From positions 1 through 12,734 of the forward strand of contig JBPCKZ010000127.1 of the NCBI GenBank assembly GCA_051003795.1: a DNA stretch of 12,734 bases. Direction: 5' to 3'. The stretch is from JALYXS01 sp051003795. GTDB lineage: Bacteria > Acidobacteriota > Terriglobia > Bryobacterales > Bryobacteraceae. The notes under the pieces were generated by a model. It had not been told where the DNA came from. It made no database searches and was given only the letters and a program-made list of their open reading frames with translations. This document shows, piece by piece, positions 1 through 5,683 of this stretch (position 1 is the first letter of the stretch; every line of letters begins with the position of its first letter). A program made the translations under genes and the position numbers.

Positions 1-103
1 AGCCCCGCGAATTTCCGCGATCGTGCCGGCGTGCAATGAGGAGCGCAATATCGAGGAGGCGCTCGCCTCGGTGCTCGCCCAGGATTATCCGGATTTCGGG
101 TAG
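1..103 (+). pseudogene. Family 2 glycosyltransferase, 5' fragment (disrupted by insertion)
   Basis: Reading from base 2, the frame gives a typical GT2 N-terminal strand-helix: an ISAIVPACNEERNIEEAL stretch followed by ASVLAQDYPDF. This is the nucleotide-sugar binding start of GT-A fold enzymes that move a sugar from a nucleotide donor to an acceptor. The frame then runs into a TAG at 101-103 that lies inside the mobile unit starting at base 99, so the protein is cut after about 32 visible residues. The start codon lies left of the window. The rest of the gene resumes at 2483 in the same frame once the insertion and one target duplication are removed. Alone, this fragment lacks the catalytic DxD and acceptor regions and should be inactive. 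Confidence 0.9.
91..98. repeat. Target-site duplication, left copy (GGATTTCG)
   Basis: The 8-bp sequence GGATTTCG directly precedes the left inverted repeat and recurs directly after the right one at 2482-2489. Eight base pairs is within the range known for IS21-family insertions. Collapsing the two copies rebuilds a PDFEAI reading in the glycosyltransferase. Confidence 0.9.
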
Positions 104-115
104 TGGGTCAGTTTG
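99..115 (+). repeat. Left terminal inverted repeat
   Basis: The outer 17 bases, GGTAGTGGGTCAGTTTG, match the reverse complement of 2465-2481 (GGTAGTGGGTCGGTTTG) at 16 of 17 positions. Similarity stops abruptly after this. Confidence 0.9.
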
Positions 116-298
116 GAAGCCTGAGCCCCCTTCAGAATGCCTGCCGAGCAAATCGGCGGTTTGGGCGTGATACATCAAAGTGCTCAGCAGCCCCACGGAG
201 TGCCAGACGATAACATACTTTATCGTCTAGTAAACAGGTTGTTTGGAGATGTTGGGTGGTCTCCATGAGGGACGCAGTCATTCTTGAGCAGAAACCAC

Positions 299-314
299 TA
301 CTGCCCATTACAGT
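299..314 (+). repeat. Subterminal 16-bp motif, copy 1 (TACTGCCCATTACAGT)
   Basis: This is one of four copies of TACTGCYCANNNCAGT in the element, all pointing inward from their own end. It differs at one base from copy 4 near the right end. The motif itself is a dyad, ACTG-7 nt-CAGT, suggesting a dimeric protein site. It is likely a transposase-binding repeat, which is known from other IS21-family ends. Confidence 0.65.
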
Positions 315-374
315 AAAAACTCGCCCCGCTTCCGACACCACAACTCCAGCAACAACAGTGGTTGTGCTCCAGGC

Positions 375-390
375 TACTGCTCAAAACAGT
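375..390 (+). repeat. Subterminal 16-bp motif, copy 2 (TACTGCTCAAAACAGT)
   Basis: This is the second inward-facing left-end copy. It fits the four-copy consensus TACTGCYCANNNCAGT exactly and forms the left arm of the perfect hairpin at 375-404. Confidence 0.65.
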
Positions 391-404
391 CATTTTGAGC
401 AGTA
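375..404. repeat. Perfect 12-bp inverted repeat with 6-nt loop
   Basis: The arms TACTGCTCAAAA (375-386) and TTTTGAGCAGTA (393-404) are exact reverse complements around a 6-base loop. Each arm contains the TACTGCTCA core of the subterminal motif, so the structure is two motif cores head to head. There is no T-run after it on either strand, so it does not look like a terminator. A protein-binding site or cruciform in the transposon end is more likely. Confidence 0.7.
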
Positions 405-635
405 AAGTTATATTTCAAAAGGTTAGTTTTGCGAATGGCCCACTTGTTGCGAAAGCCGACTTCTCGCCCAAAGTGACACTTAGCCCTCTTTATTGCCGAC
501 GGTGGCGATAATGGGATTGCCTTCTCTGATGCTCTTGTGCCCTTGAGTTCGCTACTCCGGCTTGGCCCACTTCGATCGTCACAACAGGCCCACCTGGATA
601 GTGATAGTTTGCCTCAACTGCGCGCCCCCCGGGTT

Positions 636-1020
636 CTAGCGTTTCTTGCTCCTTTCCAACGTCCGCCGGAAACGAAAGGATTCCGTTCCGGTTTCGATGA
701 TGTGCGCTCGATCCGTGATCCGGTCCAGCAACGCCTTGCAGAGCCGCGGATTCGGAAACACGGTCGTCCACTCCGAAAACGGCAGGTTGGTCGTTACGAT
801 GATCGCCGCCCGCTCTGCCCGATCCGAGATCACCTGAAACAGAAACTCCGCTCCGATGTCGGCCAACGGCACATACCCAACCTCATCCAGCACGATGAGC
901 TCATACTTCTGCCAGCGGGCCATCAGTCTCCGGACCGGTTTGTTCTGTTTGGCTTCGACCAGCTCGTTTAAGCGAGCGGACCCGCGCCGGAGTGAAGGCC
1001 GCACAAGTTCGAGGCGTGAA
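636..1020 (-). pseudogene. istB: IstB-like AAA+ transposition helper, C-terminal remnant
   Basis: The open frame 1004-636 gives about 122 residues. It shows LNELVEAKQ, the Walker B segment LIVLDEVGYVPLADIG, the sensor-1 strand IIVTTNLPFSEW and the typical ending LLDRITDRAHIIETGTESFR. IstB proteins are usually about 250 residues and begin with a DNA-binding part and a Walker A P-loop; both are missing. Just upstream of LNELVEA, another frame reads VR..FTPARVRSL, which resembles the usual IstB stretch, so small indels near 980-1005 seem to have broken the frame. IstB normally loads onto target DNA with ATP and activates the IstA transposase. Without a P-loop this copy cannot work. Its stop is TAG at 636-638. 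The left boundary is firm, the upper boundary approximate. Confidence 0.85.
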
Positions 1021-1076
1021 ATTCGGGTGCAAGCCGAAACTTACGCCGCAGCAGACCGCTCATGCCCGGAAGCTAA

Positions 1077-1925
1077 CTATTCTTCCTGTGATTGCTCGAC
1101 ACGGATCTCGTCTGCATCTGGGGGTAAAACGTTGCGCAGTTCGTCCAACACTTTGACGAGGCCTTCCCGAAATAAGGATTGACCCCGCGCACGAACATCT
1201 CGGCGAGCGATGTAAGAGAGCGGACGTAAACATCCTTGGATTACTTTGGCAGTATCGGCATCGGGCGAACGGCGGTAGGCAGTTTTCGCGAGTTCCACGA
1301 TACTTATGAACAGATCGTTCCAAGCTGGATGAGCCGAAGGAATAATTCCTATCCGGTCAGAGGCCAGCCGCCGTGTTAACGAGAGTACTTCTTCAAGTAA
1401 GTCGCGCTCGGACCTTCGAGTGCCCTGGACTGTCTCAGTTACATTCTCCAGTTGACCCGCAACGTCCGTGTCAAGCTTTGACCACCACATCTCGAAGACA
1501 GTGTCGAGTACATCCGAAGCCAGTCCAGCCTCTGCCAATTCACCGTTAATCATTTTCATGACCCGCTTCATCTCGTCCTTCGAGAATTTGGCGGCTTCGA
1601 ACTGCACGAGCGGACCTTTAACGTCAGTCGGCTCCATTCCGCCAAAGAGTAAAGGGCAGACCTTGGAGCGGTCGAGGTTCTTTGCCAAAGCACCAGCCTC
1701 GAACAGTAACCATGCGGCCTCTTGATTGTCGGGCGTAATCACGAGAATTCCTACGCGGCTGGCATCTAGTTCCTTCGCGATTTCTGACGACCATCGAGTT
1801 CCCTTTGCCACGTCATCGGGGCTGAAGTACGGGCGAACAGCTTGGAGAACGCCCGGCAACCAACGCCGTAGCACGTCAGCGATTGCTTTACTGCGATCCC
1901 CGGACCAACTCAGAAAGACTTTCAT
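1077..1925 (-). CDS. TIR-domain protein (putative NAD-hydrolysing defence effector), element passenger
   Basis: A complete 282-residue protein. Residues 1-115 or so form a bacterial TIR domain: it starts KVFLSWSGDRSKAIADVL, then has the RWSSEIAKEL segment, the strand VGILVITPDN and the key AAWLLFEAGALAK segment. E76 is in the position of the catalytic glutamate of TIR NADases. Residues 116-282 are predicted helical and I do not recognise them. No membrane segment or signal peptide is visible, so it should be cytosolic. Many bacterial TIR proteins cleave NAD+ or make a signalling nucleotide during phage infection; that role is inferred here. Start ATG is at 1923-1925 with no clear ribosome-binding site, and the stop is TAG at 1077-1079. 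It lies about 60 bp from the istB remnant on the same strand, where istA and the istB N-terminus would be expected. Codon use looks less GC-biased than the chromosomal neighbours, pointing to transfer. Confidence 0.85.
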   Translation of the reverse strand: MKVFLSWSGDRSKAIADVLRRWLPGVLQAVRPYFSPDDVAKGTRWSSEIAKELDASRVGILVITPDNQEAAWLLFEAGALAKNLDRSKVCPLLFGGMEPTDVKGPLVQFEAAKFSKDEMKRVMKMINGELAEAGLASDVLDTVFEMWWSKLDTDVAGQLENVTETVQGTRRSERDLLEEVLSLTRRLASDRIGIIPSAHPAWNDLFISIVELAKTAYRRSPDADTAKVIQGCLRPLSYIARRDVRARGQSLFREGLVKVLDELRNVLPPDADEIRVEQSQEE

Positions 1926-1987
1926 GACTTTGTTCGACTAGTGTATCCCGGATCACCCGACACGTTTCTTTAACTCCGGCTGATCGT

Positions 1988-2011
1988 CGGACATAACGTC
2001 CTATATGTCCG
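1988..2011. promoter_or_regulatory. 8-bp perfect dyad upstream of the TIR gene
   Basis: CGGACATA (1988-1995) and TATGTCCG (2004-2011) are exact reverse complements around 8 bases. The dyad is centred about 75 bp upstream of the TIR start. Another CGGACA (minus strand, about 2013-2018) lies next to it. An operator for a dimeric regulator or a recombinase crossover site would look like this; I cannot decide which. Confidence 0.45.
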
Positions 2012-2090
2012 GCTGTCCGTTCCCTCTCCTTTTCGCACAGCAACGCCGGGAGCGCTTGATTTGACGCCTTCTGAACTATCCTTTACACTT

Positions 2091-2119
2091 CTGCTCAGAA
2101 GAAGCTTTTTTGAGCAGTA
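2091..2119. repeat. Inverted pair of the TGAGCAG repeat core
   Basis: CTGCTCA at 2091-2097 and TGAGCAGTA at 2111-2119 form a 7-bp inverted repeat with a 13-nt spacer. Both are cores of the subterminal motif. The pair mirrors the hairpin at 375-404 near the left end. Confidence 0.55.
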
Positions 2120-2140
2120 CAAAAATGCTCATCCTTGTTT

Positions 2141-2166
2141 CCGCAGGTCGGCAACCTGCGGTTTTT
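2141..2166 (+). terminator. Rho-independent terminator-like hairpin
   Basis: CCGCAGGT (2141-2148) pairs perfectly with ACCTGCGG (2154-2161) around the 5-nt loop CGGCA, followed by TTTTT (2162-2166). It reads as a plus-strand terminator with a short U-tract. No plus-strand gene of the element lies just upstream, so it may insulate the element or be a structural end feature. Confidence 0.5.
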
Positions 2167-2225
2167 CAGGGCTTTCTAGAAGGCCACCTCCGCTCGTACC
2201 TTGGCCCCGTGGCACCAGAAATCCA

Positions 2226-2241
2226 ACTGAAATGAGCAGTA
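2226..2241 (-). repeat. Subterminal 16-bp motif, copy 3 (TACTGCTCATTTCAGT)
   Basis: Read on the minus strand, 2241 to 2226 matches TACTGCYCANNNCAGT exactly. It faces inward from the right end. Confidence 0.65.
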
Positions 2242-2316
2242 TGAAGATTCATCTTTCTTGGCTTTAGTCCAATGCCTGACGTGTTTTCGTGCCACGGTCG
2301 CGATGATTGGTGTTGA

Positions 2317-2332
2317 ACTGTCATGGGCAGTA
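2317..2332 (-). repeat. Subterminal 16-bp motif, copy 4 (TACTGCCCATGACAGT)
   Basis: Read on the minus strand, 2332 to 2317 differs from left-end copy 1 at a single base. It is about 150 bp from the right tip; copy 1 is about 200 bp from the left tip. Confidence 0.65.
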
Positions 2333-2464
2333 TGAAAACGGTGTTTTCGCCGCGCGCGTAGGTCTCCGATCACTCGAAGGACCCATTTTTTACTTCCGAT
2401 AATCCGGCGTTACGTCCACTTGGAGGCGTAGTCGGTAACCCGTTGAAGTGCTCGTCTGCGCGGG

Positions 2465-2481
2465 CAAACCGACCCACTACC
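2465..2481 (-). repeat. Right terminal inverted repeat
   Basis: The reverse complement reads GGTAGTGGGTCGGTTTG and matches the left end (99-115) at 16 of 17 bases. The right target duplication follows immediately. Confidence 0.9.
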
Positions 2482-2489
2482 GGATTTCG
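2482..2489. repeat. Target-site duplication, right copy (GGATTTCG)
   Basis: This is identical to 91-98. It directly abuts the right inverted repeat and resumes the glycosyltransferase frame. Confidence 0.9.
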
Positions 2490-3418
2490 AGGCGATCGCC
2501 GTCGACGATCGATCGACGGATGCGACCGGTAAGATTCTGGACCGCGTGGCCGCGCGCGACCCGCGATTGCGCGTCATCCACATTCAAAACATTCCGGCCG
2601 GATGGCTCGGCAAGAACAACGCCCTGCAACAAGGCGCGTCGCATGCCACCGGCAGCCTGCTGTTGTTCACCGACGCGGATGTCGTGTTTGAACGAACCGT
2701 GCTTCGCCGCGCCGCGGCTTACTTCGACCGCCACGCGCTCGACCACCTTGCCATTCCGCCGCGCGCCATCGTGCATGGGTTCCTCTCGAATGCGTTTGTG
2801 GCCCTATTCGCCCTGCTGTTCGGCATGTACACCAGACCGTGGAAGGTGCGCGATCCGAAGGCTCGGGAGCACATCGGGATTGGCGCATTCAACATGGTCC
2901 GCGCTTCGGCTTATTGGAAGGCCGGAGGACACGCCCCGATCGCAATGCGCCCCGACGACGATATGAAACTGGGCAAGCTGCTGAAGTTGCGCGGCGGTCG
3001 TTCGGACATGGTGTCCGGCACGCGCCTGCTATCGGTCGAGTGGTACGCGTCGTTTGCCGAAATGCGGCACGGCCTGATGAAGAACATGTTTGCCGGCTCC
3101 GATTACCTGGTCTCCCGTGCCATCCTTTTTTCCCTTTTGCAACTGGTCTTCCTGGTCTGGCCTTTTGTGGCAGTGTTCGCGGCGCGCGGCCCCGTGCAGG
3201 CTTTAAACGCGGCGATTGTGCTCACCTTATGCGTTATGTTCATGGTGAATGCACGAAGCGTCGGCATTCGATCGTGGTGGTGCCCGACCATCCCGTTGGG
3301 CGCGCTGATTAGCGTTTATTTTTTGGCGCGCGCGACGGCGCTGACATTGAAAAACGGCGGCATCGAATGGCGCGGCACGAAATATCCGCTCGCGCAATTG
3401 CGCGCGAACCGGCTGTAA
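2483..3418 (+). pseudogene. Family 2 glycosyltransferase, 3' fragment
   Basis: The frame continues the split gene for about 311 residues. It shows AIAVDDRSTDATGKI (donor-binding DDxSTD), the metal-binding FTDADV (DxD type), the GAFNMVRASAYWKAGGH acceptor loop, DDDMKLGKLLK with the likely catalytic-base acidic cluster, and VEWYASFAEMRHGLMKN. Three or four hydrophobic segments follow, around AILFSLLQLVFLVWPFVAVF, the VLTLCVMFMV region and LGALISVYFLARAT. The overall plan resembles membrane-attached GT2 enzymes of the hopanoid-associated HpnB or carotenoid-glycosyltransferase kind; the acceptor is unknown. A GTG at 2546 could in principle start a shorter product, but it would lack the first donor-binding motifs and no ribosome-binding site is evident. 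The stop is TAA at 3416-3418. Confidence 0.88.
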
Positions 3419-3443
3419 CTGTCCTGAGCGATACGATAGAGGC

Positions 3444-4820
3444 GTGCCGTTTATCCAAAAAACTCCGCTGGCTCTCAGCCTTCTCTTGCCCATGGCGCTC
3501 TGGTGCCAGGGCACGCCGCCGCAGGCGGTCCGATTCCATACCAGCTTGGGAGACATCGACGTAAACCTGACTCCCGACGTCACGCCGAAGACCGTGGCGA
3601 ATTTTCTTAATTACATGAATCGCGGCAGCTACAACAATTCAATCGTTCACCGCTCCGTACCCGGATTTATTATTCAGGGCGGCGGGTACCAATTGCAGAA
3701 TCACGTTCCGGTGGCGATCCCGCAAGATCCGGCGGTCCCCAACGAGTACAAGGCTTCCAATACGCGCGGCACGATTTCGATGGCGAAGTTGGGGACAGAC
3801 CCGAACAGCGCCACCGATCAGTGGTTTTTTAACCTGGCCGATAATTCGAAGAATCTCGACAATCAAAACGGCGGCTTCACCGTTTTCGGCCGCGTCGCGA
3901 ACGCCGCCGGACTCGCCGTGATGGATAAAATCGCGGGGGTCCCCGTTTACAATGCGGGCTCCCCTTTCGATCAGCTGCCCCTGGTGAATTACAACGGAAC
4001 GTCGCAGCCGCAAGACCAGAATTTCGTGCTGGTTACGTCCATCGCCCCATTGGACTCGGGGCCTTCGATAAGCGCGGGCGGGATTATCACGGCCAGCGCG
4101 TTCGGCGGCGCGCTAGCGTCCACGCCCGGATCGTTCGTCGAAATTTATGGGTCGAATCTGGCGGGAACGACTCGGCAATGGGGATCGAGCGACTTCGTCA
4201 ACGGCGCCGCGCCCACGATTCTCGATGGCGTGACCGTCTCCGTGAACGGCCAGCCCGCTTACGTGTATTTCGTAAGCCCGAGCCAAGTCAATGTTCAAAT
4301 TCCCGCCAACATTCCGAGCGGCGGACCGGTCCCCGTCATCGTTAATTACAGAGGCCAGCCGAGCGCGCCGGTGACGATCGCCATCAACGCCGTTCAGCCG
4401 GGATTGTACGCTCCGGCCTTATTTAATCTGAGCGGCAAGCAATATCTCGCGGCGATTCACGCGGCGACGGGCGGGTTTGTAGGCAATGGAAAAATTTCCG
4501 GTCTCGCGACAACGCCGGCCGTACCGGGCGAGACGCTGATTGTGTACGGAATCGGCTTTGGCCCGCTAGAACCGGGCGGCGTGGCGATGGCCGGGCACAT
4601 CGTGCAAGGGCAGGCTATCTTGACCACGCTCCTGCAATTTAATTTCGGGAATTTGCCGGCGCCGATACTCTACCAGGGTTTGAATCCGGGATCCGTCGGT
4701 CTCTATCAATTCAACGTGATCGTTCCCCTCTCCGCGCCCAACGGAGATGTGCCCGTAACGGTGACGCTCGACGGAACTCCGATCTCGCAGACGCTATCCA
4801 TTCCGGTACAGGCTCCCTAG
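3444..4820 (+). CDS. Secreted cyclophilin-type peptidyl-prolyl isomerase fused to a TIGR03437-like domain
   Basis: A 458-residue protein. Residues 1-22 look like a signal peptide (LALSLLLPMALWCQG), so it is exported; C21 is preceded by W, which argues against a lipobox. Residues about 27-200 are a cyclophilin domain that interconverts prolyl peptide bonds: it opens VRFHTSLGDIDVNL, then has NFLNYMNRGSYNNSIVHRSVPGF with the catalytic-type R70, then IIQGGGY, the QWFFNLADN segment and FTVFGRV. Residues about 209-458 begin ISAGGIITASAFGG. They carry PGSFVEIYGSNLAG, VSPSQVNVQIPANI and PGETLIVYGIGFGP, and match my memory of the Solibacter-expanded TIGR03437 domain, probably a beta-rich extracellular module of unknown role. 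Start GTG is 25 bp after the glycosyltransferase stop, without a strong ribosome-binding site; it was chosen because it gives the full signal peptide. Confidence 0.88.
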   Translation: MPFIQKTPLALSLLLPMALWCQGTPPQAVRFHTSLGDIDVNLTPDVTPKTVANFLNYMNRGSYNNSIVHRSVPGFIIQGGGYQLQNHVPVAIPQDPAVPNEYKASNTRGTISMAKLGTDPNSATDQWFFNLADNSKNLDNQNGGFTVFGRVANAAGLAVMDKIAGVPVYNAGSPFDQLPLVNYNGTSQPQDQNFVLVTSIAPLDSGPSISAGGIITASAFGGALASTPGSFVEIYGSNLAGTTRQWGSSDFVNGAAPTILDGVTVSVNGQPAYVYFVSPSQVNVQIPANIPSGGPVPVIVNYRGQPSAPVTIAINAVQPGLYAPALFNLSGKQYLAAIHAATGGFVGNGKISGLATTPAVPGETLIVYGIGFGPLEPGGVAMAGHIVQGQAILTTLLQFNFGNLPAPILYQGLNPGSVGLYQFNVIVPLSAPNGDVPVTVTLDGTPISQTLSIPVQAP

Positions 4821-4855
4821 GTTCACTCAACGAATGACTCAGAATTGCATCTGCT

Positions 4856-5683
4856 ATGTCCTCCTTTAACGCGCCGCGCATTGACGTGCCACGCATTGAC
4901 GTGCCACGCGTTGACGTGCCACTCGTCCGCGGCCGGTTTGGGCAAACGGCGAGGCGCGATTTCTGGTGGGTGACACCGCTGCTGGTTTTCCTCGGCTTCT
5001 CCACTTTTATCGTTTACTCCACGTGGGCGGCTTTTCAGGGAAATCATTACCGCTTCGGCCCATATCTTTCGCCGTTTTACTCTCCCGAGTTGCTGGGAGA
5101 CGCCCAGCACGCGTGGTTCGGCGCCAAGCCGGGGTGGTTTCCCGCGTGGCTTCCCTTCTCGGGAGCGCTGCTGATCCTGTGGGCGCCCGGCGGATTTCGA
5201 TTTACCTGCTACTACTATCGCGGCGCGTATTATAAGGCGTTTTGGGCCGATCCGCCTTCCTGCACCGTCGGTGAGCCGCGGAAAAAATATCTGGGCGAGC
5301 GATCTTTCCCGCTCATCCTGCAAAACGTCCACCGCTATTTTCTGTATCTCGCGCTGATCTTTCTGGTGCTGCTCGCGCATGATGCCTGGGAGGGGTTCTG
5401 GTGGCCCGGCTTTGAGGTTCATCTAGGCTCGCTCGTGTTGCTGCTCAACGTGATCCTGCTCGGCAGCTACACTTTCGGCTGTCATTCGCTACGCCATTTG
5501 GCGGGCGGATTTCTCGACCGGTTCTCGCGCTCGCCGGTCCGCAAGACCGCGTACGATTGCGTTAGCTGTCTCAACCGCCGCCACATGATGTGGGCTTGGT
5601 TGAGCTTGTTCACGGTCGGATTTTCGGATCTGTACGTGAGGATGTGCTCGATGGGTATCTGGCGGGATTGGAGAATTTTTTAG
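4856..5683 (+). CDS. Succinate dehydrogenase membrane subunit, Sdh1 type (single five-helix anchor)
   Basis: A 275-residue integral membrane protein just upstream of the flavoprotein and iron-sulfur subunits. Five hydrophobic segments are visible, at about residues 37-58, 97-112, 158-177, 188-208 and 244-262. Family-like stretches are YRFGPYLSPFYSPELLG, WAPGGFRFTCYYYRGAYYKA and FWADPPSCTVGEP. These resemble the single membrane subunit of actinobacterial Sdh1 rather than paired SdhC/SdhD. It would anchor SdhAB and pass electrons to quinone. Conserved-looking Cys/His groups are C209-H210-x3-H214 (FGCHSLRH), C235-x2-C238 (YDCVSC) and H243. A membrane-embedded Rieske-type cluster has been reported in mycobacterial Sdh1, and these residues could be its ligands (inference). 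Residues 8-22 contain a three-copy RIDVP-type repeat. No clear ribosome-binding site precedes the ATG, so a downstream in-frame GTG is possible. The TAG stop overlaps the next start by one base (TAGTG). Confidence 0.8.
   Translation: MSSFNAPRIDVPRIDVPRVDVPLVRGRFGQTARRDFWWVTPLLVFLGFSTFIVYSTWAAFQGNHYRFGPYLSPFYSPELLGDAQHAWFGAKPGWFPAWLPFSGALLILWAPGGFRFTCYYYRGAYYKAFWADPPSCTVGEPRKKYLGERSFPLILQNVHRYFLYLALIFLVLLAHDAWEGFWWPGFEVHLGSLVLLLNVILLGSYTFGCHSLRHLAGGFLDRFSRSPVRKTAYDCVSCLNRRHMMWAWLSLFTVGFSDLYVRMCSMGIWRDWRIF
4877..4921 (+). repeat. 15-bp tandem repeat, three copies, in the SDH membrane-subunit gene
   Basis: The unit CGCATTGACGTGCCA occurs at 4877-4891 and 4892-4906, then with one change (CGCGTTGACGTGCCA) at 4907-4921. 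It encodes RIDVP, RIDVP, RVDVP at residues 8-22. The length is a multiple of three, so copy-number change would keep the frame. Confidence 0.92.

Larger units (their letters stand above)
116..635. other. Non-coding left end of the element
   Basis: About 520 bp between the left inverted repeat and the istB remnant hold no convincing gene. The only longer open frames (a 69-codon minus frame at 132-341 and frames that overlap istB) show no family resemblance. The stretch contains two copies of the 16-bp TACTGCYCANNNCAGT motif, at 299-314 and 375-390. It also holds a half-motif TGAGCAG at 285-292 and a perfect 12-bp hairpin at 375-404. The part near 375-430 is AT-rich. Long non-coding ends with repeated binding motifs fit an IS21-type end. 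Confidence 0.6.
1926..2464. other. Non-coding right end of the element
   Basis: About 540 bp between the TIR gene and the right inverted repeat contain no recognisable gene. Short open frames at 2061-2267 (plus) and 2176-2373 (minus) show no domain and run through the repeats. No istA N-terminus (helix-turn-helix, about 40 residues) can be read on the minus strand. The stretch holds a dyad at 1988-2011, a terminator-like hairpin at 2141-2166, and two full and two partial copies of the TACTGCYCA repeat. Confidence 0.6.
99..2481. mobile_element. 2383-bp IS21-like, apparently non-autonomous element with a TIR passenger gene
   Basis: The unit is bounded by inverted repeats (99-115 and 2465-2481, 16 of 17 bases identical, starting GGTAGTGGGTC) and by an 8-bp direct duplication. 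It contains, on the minus strand, an istB C-terminal remnant (636 to about 1020) and an intact TIR-domain gene (1077-1925). About 540 bp at the left and 555 bp at the right are non-coding and hold repeated motifs. IS21 elements normally carry istA (DDE transposase, about 400-500 codons) and istB (AAA+ helper); istA is absent and istB is halved, so movement would need these proteins from another copy. The ends do not start with the 5'-TG usual for IS21, so the family assignment rests on istB, the duplication length and the subterminal repeats. Its base composition looks less GC-rich than the flanking genes. Confidence 0.85.

Noticed and set aside
132..341. 69-codon minus-strand open frame in the left end of the element
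   Set aside because: No family resemblance, no ribosome-binding site, and it runs through the subterminal repeat, so it is more likely non-coding.
336..366. CACAAC/GTTGTG 6-bp hairpin with 16-nt loop
   Set aside because: Short stem and long loop are within chance expectation, with no neighbouring signal.
490..771. 93-codon minus-strand frame overlapping the istB 3' end
   Set aside because: It overlaps istB out of frame and has no recognisable motif; the istB frame explains the coding signal.
2061..2267. 68-codon plus-strand frame in the right end
   Set aside because: It spans the terminator-like hairpin and repeats and shows no domain.
499..2310. Loose direct similarity between 499-515 and 2294-2310 (14 of 17 bases)
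   Set aside because: Same orientation on both sides and imperfect; could be chance in a 2.4-kb unit, and weaker than the 16-bp motif.
2176..2373. 65-codon minus-strand frame at the place where istA could begin
   Set aside because: No helix-turn-helix or other IstA N-terminal wording; it crosses two copies of the 16-bp motif.
4823..5422. 199-codon minus-strand frame opposite the SDH membrane subunit
   Set aside because: A shadow frame; its repeat NAWHV is only the reverse reading of the 15-bp tandem repeat.
5590..5682. Longer N-terminus for sdhA starting at 5590
   Set aside because: It would overlap the membrane-subunit gene by 94 bp and add 31 residues not usual for the family; GTG at 5683 fits better.
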